This document shows, piece after piece, positions 15,324 to 16,966 of a DNA stretch of 16,966 nt. A model generated the notes under the pieces. It was not told the DNA's origin and did not search any database. It saw only the letters and a list, made by a program, of their open reading frames with translations. How positions within the stretch are numbered: position 1 is the stretch's first letter; each line of letters opens with the position of its first letter. The stretch comes from Geoglobus sp. (GTDB lineage: Archaea; Halobacteriota; Archaeoglobi; Archaeoglobales; Archaeoglobaceae), in the NCBI GenBank assembly GCA_027016965.1, contig JALURI010000045.1, positions 1 through 16,966 on the forward strand, written 5' to 3'. The position numbers were made by a program, and so were the translations under genes.

Positions 15324-15653
15324 ATGATGCCGATGAACCCAAAGCAGATGAAAAAAATGATGAAGCAGATGGGAATCGAAATGGATGAAATTGAAGCTGA
15401 GGAGGTAATTATAATTACAAAGGGAGAGGAATGGGTCTTTAAAAATCCATCTGTTGTCAGGGTAACCGCAAAGGGTGTTGAAACCTTCCAGATATCTGGT
15501 GGGTATGAGATCAAAGAGAGACTTGTTATCAGCGAGGATGATGTGAGACTTGTGATGGAGCAGGCTGGTGTCAGCGAAGATGAAGCAAGAAAGGCTCTTG
15601 AAGATGCAAAGGGAGATATTGCTGAGGCTCTTTTGAAGCTGACAGAAGAATGA
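15324..15653 (+). CDS. nac: Nascent polypeptide-associated complex protein
   Basis: Archaeal NAC, a homodimeric ribosome-associated factor that binds emerging nascent chains. From this start it has 109 residues: a Met- and Lys-rich N-terminus (MNPKQMKKMMKQMG) of the kind that contacts ribosomal RNA, a NAC beta-barrel (about 20-65, with VIIITKGEEWVFKNPSVVRV), and a C-terminal UBA domain (about 70-109) with VSEDEARKALEDAKGDIAEAL, a near-canonical NAC UBA sequence. ATGs in frame at 15318, 15324, 15327 and 15333 are all possible starts; 15324 is chosen because the TATA box predicts transcription starting there, but 15327 is almost as good. It overlaps trmI by ATGA, so the two are co-expressed. 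Confidence 0.94.
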   Translation: MMPMNPKQMKKMMKQMGIEMDEIEAEEVIIITKGEEWVFKNPSVVRVTAKGVETFQISGGYEIKERLVISEDDVRLVMEQAGVSEDEARKALEDAKGDIAEALLKLTEE

Positions 15654-16393
15654 AGCCGCCAGTGGTTCTGAAATCTGGAAAAAACTTGTATCTTGTTAAT
15701 GAATTCAGCGGTGAGCTTCACACTCATAAGGGAATAGTACAACTTGGGGAGTTAAAAACCAAAACTTTTGGAGATTCGGTAAAAACACATCTGGGTGTTG
15801 AGTTCAGAATCCTTCCTTTCAATGCTGCTGACTTCTTCAGACTTTTCAGGAAAGCACCAACACCTGTTATGCCAAAGGATATTGGAGCTGTTATTGCATA
15901 TTCAGGACTTCAGCCTGACTCTCTCATTTTTGATGCTGGCACGGGAAGCGGAGTTACTGCTGCGTATTTTGCCTACTTCAACAAATACGGAGAGGTTGTT
16001 ACAGTAGAGAAAAGACCTGAATTTGCCAGGATTGCCATGGAAAATTTCAGAATGGCAGGATTGAGGAACATAGACCAGATTATCGGAGATGCAGTTGAAA
16101 TAGGAGACTCATTCAAAAAAGAATTTGACCTTGTTTTCTTAGACATGAAAGATGATGTTGCCATGGTACCAAAAGCCTTTCAAATGCTGAAGAACTCAGG
16201 ATTTCTTGCCATCTATAATCCCTACATGGAGCAGACCAAGGCGGTTTATGAGGAGATGGTAAAAACGGGATTCAGAGATGTTGAATCATTTGAGCTCGTG
16301 AAGGTTGATCTGGAATTCAAGAGGATTGGAACAAGACCACGGGTTGGTATCTTTCACACGGGGTATATAACAATGGGCAGAAAGATATACTGA
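15650..16393 (+). CDS. trmI: tRNA (adenine-N1)-methyltransferase, archaeal TrmI
   Basis: SAM-dependent enzyme (247 residues) forming 1-methyladenosine at position 58, and in archaea also 57, of the tRNA T-loop, which stabilises tRNA at high temperature; it acts as a homotetramer. An N-terminal small beta domain (about 1-65) is followed by a Rossmann fold with motif I DAGTGSG (95-101), Glu120 at the end of strand two (VVTVEKRPE), GDAVE (147-151) for the adenine side, and DLVFLDM (160-166) as motif IV. NPYMEQ (190-195) and RPRVGIFHTGYIT (229-241) are the TrmI C-terminal motifs. The ATG overlaps the nac stop (ATGA), linking a tRNA modification enzyme to a ribosome factor. The stop codon directly abuts the stop codon of the convergent gene. 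Confidence 0.95.
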   Translation: MKPPVVLKSGKNLYLVNEFSGELHTHKGIVQLGELKTKTFGDSVKTHLGVEFRILPFNAADFFRLFRKAPTPVMPKDIGAVIAYSGLQPDSLIFDAGTGSGVTAAYFAYFNKYGEVVTVEKRPEFARIAMENFRMAGLRNIDQIIGDAVEIGDSFKKEFDLVFLDMKDDVAMVPKAFQMLKNSGFLAIYNPYMEQTKAVYEEMVKTGFRDVESFELVKVDLEFKRIGTRPRVGIFHTGYITMGRKIY

Positions 16394-16966
16394 TTACTGC
16401 ACATTTCTTCGAGCTTCTTCAACCATTCTCTTTATCCATTCAGGAAGTGAAAAGCTTGCATGGTGAATTTTCGGATTGTAATGAACTGTCTCTATTTTTC
16501 TTTCACTCGATCTCTTTTTGATTTCATCAAATCCCGGATAGCTTTCAGCATGAATGACATAGCTCCACAGTCCAAGAGGGTAAGCCGGAACGTAGTTTAT
16601 GTAAACCCTGAAATCCATTACCTCAGCCATGTTCTCAAGAATTGTTTTAAAGTAGTCAGGCTGGGCAAAGGGTGACTGGCTCTGAGTTGCGAAAACGTCA
16701 GATATTCTTTTGCAGGCATGGTAGAATTCAGTGTTTGATATGTGCATGCTGAACGGGTTTGGATCCGTGCCATCAACAATGATCACATCGAATTTTTCTT
16801 CTGCTGAAATAACATAGTCCATACCGTCCTCCACCAAAATTGAAATACGGGGATCATCAAAAGCTCCCCCATCCATTCTCAGGTGTTTTCTGCAAACATC
16901 TATAACATCCCTGTCAAGCTCAACCATTACAATCTCATCAGGATCATGCTTTAGCACTTCCCTCAA
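16394..16966 (-). CDS. speE: Aminopropyltransferase (spermidine synthase family), partial at N-terminus
   Basis: C-terminal 190 residues of a polyamine aminopropyltransferase, which transfers the aminopropyl group of decarboxylated SAM to a diamine or agmatine. The frame is open at the window edge and begins within the family segment LREVLKHDP, so roughly 80-100 N-terminal residues (including the GGGDG motif) lie outside. Visible: MVELDRDVIDVCRKHL (binding of the nucleoside part), DDPRISILVEDG, the catalytic VDGTDPNP (usually DS(S/T)DP), NTEFYHACKRI, and TQSQSPFAQPDYF. Thermophilic archaea often use these enzymes for longer polyamines, so the acceptor cannot be named. The stop TAA lies immediately next to the trmI stop. 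The gene symbol reflects family, not proven spermidine synthesis. Confidence 0.92.
   Translation of the reverse strand: MREVLKHDPDEIVMVELDRDVIDVCRKHLRMDGGAFDDPRISILVEDGMDYVISAEEKFDVIIVDGTDPNPFSMHISNTEFYHACKRISDVFATQSQSPFAQPDYFKTILENMAEVMDFRVYINYVPAYPLGLWSYVIHAESYPGFDEIKKRSSERKIETVHYNPKIHHASFSLPEWIKRMVEEARRNVQ

Noticed and set aside
15254..15742. Open minus-strand frame of 162 codons over nac and the start of trmI
   Set aside because: Ser/Ile-rich shadow of two well-recognised genes, with no sign of its own promoter or ribosome binding site.
1..16966. CRISPR arrays, insertion sequences, tRNA genes or a defence island
   Set aside because: No spaced direct repeats, transposase motifs, terminal inverted repeats or tRNA-like cloverleaf were seen; nearly all bases belong to ordinary metabolic, transport and translation genes.

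Overview
The window looks like chromosomal DNA of an anaerobic hyperthermophilic euryarchaeon, most likely of the Archaeoglobales (Archaeoglobus, Ferroglobus or Geoglobus type). The evidence is an archaeal NAC, an archaeal TrmI, a ferredoxin-dependent 2-ketoacid oxidoreductase (IorAB), a fused 3-hydroxyacyl-CoA dehydrogenase/enoyl-CoA hydratase with a thiolase and DUF35 partner, a binding protein with a PGF-CTERM tail, archaeal TATA boxes, and heavy use of AGA/AGG and ATA codons. The family assignments are firm. The genus is an inference from gene content. Coding density is very high: no gene-free stretch exceeds about 150 bases, and I see no tRNA, rRNA, CRISPR or insertion sequence.

Layout. 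(1) 1-4223, minus strand: a tight four-gene operon read as iorB, HAD/ECH fusion, SCP2-type thiolase, DUF35 protein (cut by the window edge), with gaps of 12, 1 and 4 nt. (2) 4224-4336: a divergent promoter region; iorA (4337-6217) runs the other way, so the two IorAB subunits lie on opposite strands. (3) 6354-7775, plus strand: a MATE-family efflux pump. (4) 7791-15181, minus strand: an oligopeptide-type ABC importer in the order oppA, oppB, oppC, oppD, oppF, followed by a small two-helix membrane protein that overlaps oppF by 4 nt. (5) 15324-16393, plus strand: nac and trmI, overlapping by ATGA. (6) 16394-16966, minus strand: the C-terminal part of an aminopropyltransferase (SpeE-like) whose stop codon abuts that of trmI.

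How they work together. The left half is an acyl-CoA degradation module: the HAD/ECH fusion does hydration and NAD-dependent oxidation, and the thiolase (with its DUF35 zinc-ribbon/OB partner) does thiolytic cleavage. Co-transcription with iorB suggests that CoA thioesters made by oxidative decarboxylation of (aryl)pyruvates, with reduction of ferredoxin, are handled alongside beta-oxidation. The right half is a peptide (or other oligomer) uptake system. Peptide uptake could supply amino acids whose 2-oxoacids feed IorAB, but that link is only inferred from proximity.

Most unusual points. The substrate-binding protein OppA appears circularly permuted relative to the ordinary SBP_bac_5 family: the motifs of the usual second half come first and those of the usual first half come last, before a Pro/Thr linker and PGF-CTERM anchor. 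Its partner permease OppC carries an extra extracellular domain of about 170-180 residues between its first and second membrane helices. Together with the small two-helix protein at the end of the operon, this looks like a structurally divergent archaeal branch of the peptide/nickel ABC transporters. Several genes also have TATA boxes so close to the start codon that leaderless mRNAs are predicted, whereas oppA has a leader with a good ribosome binding site.
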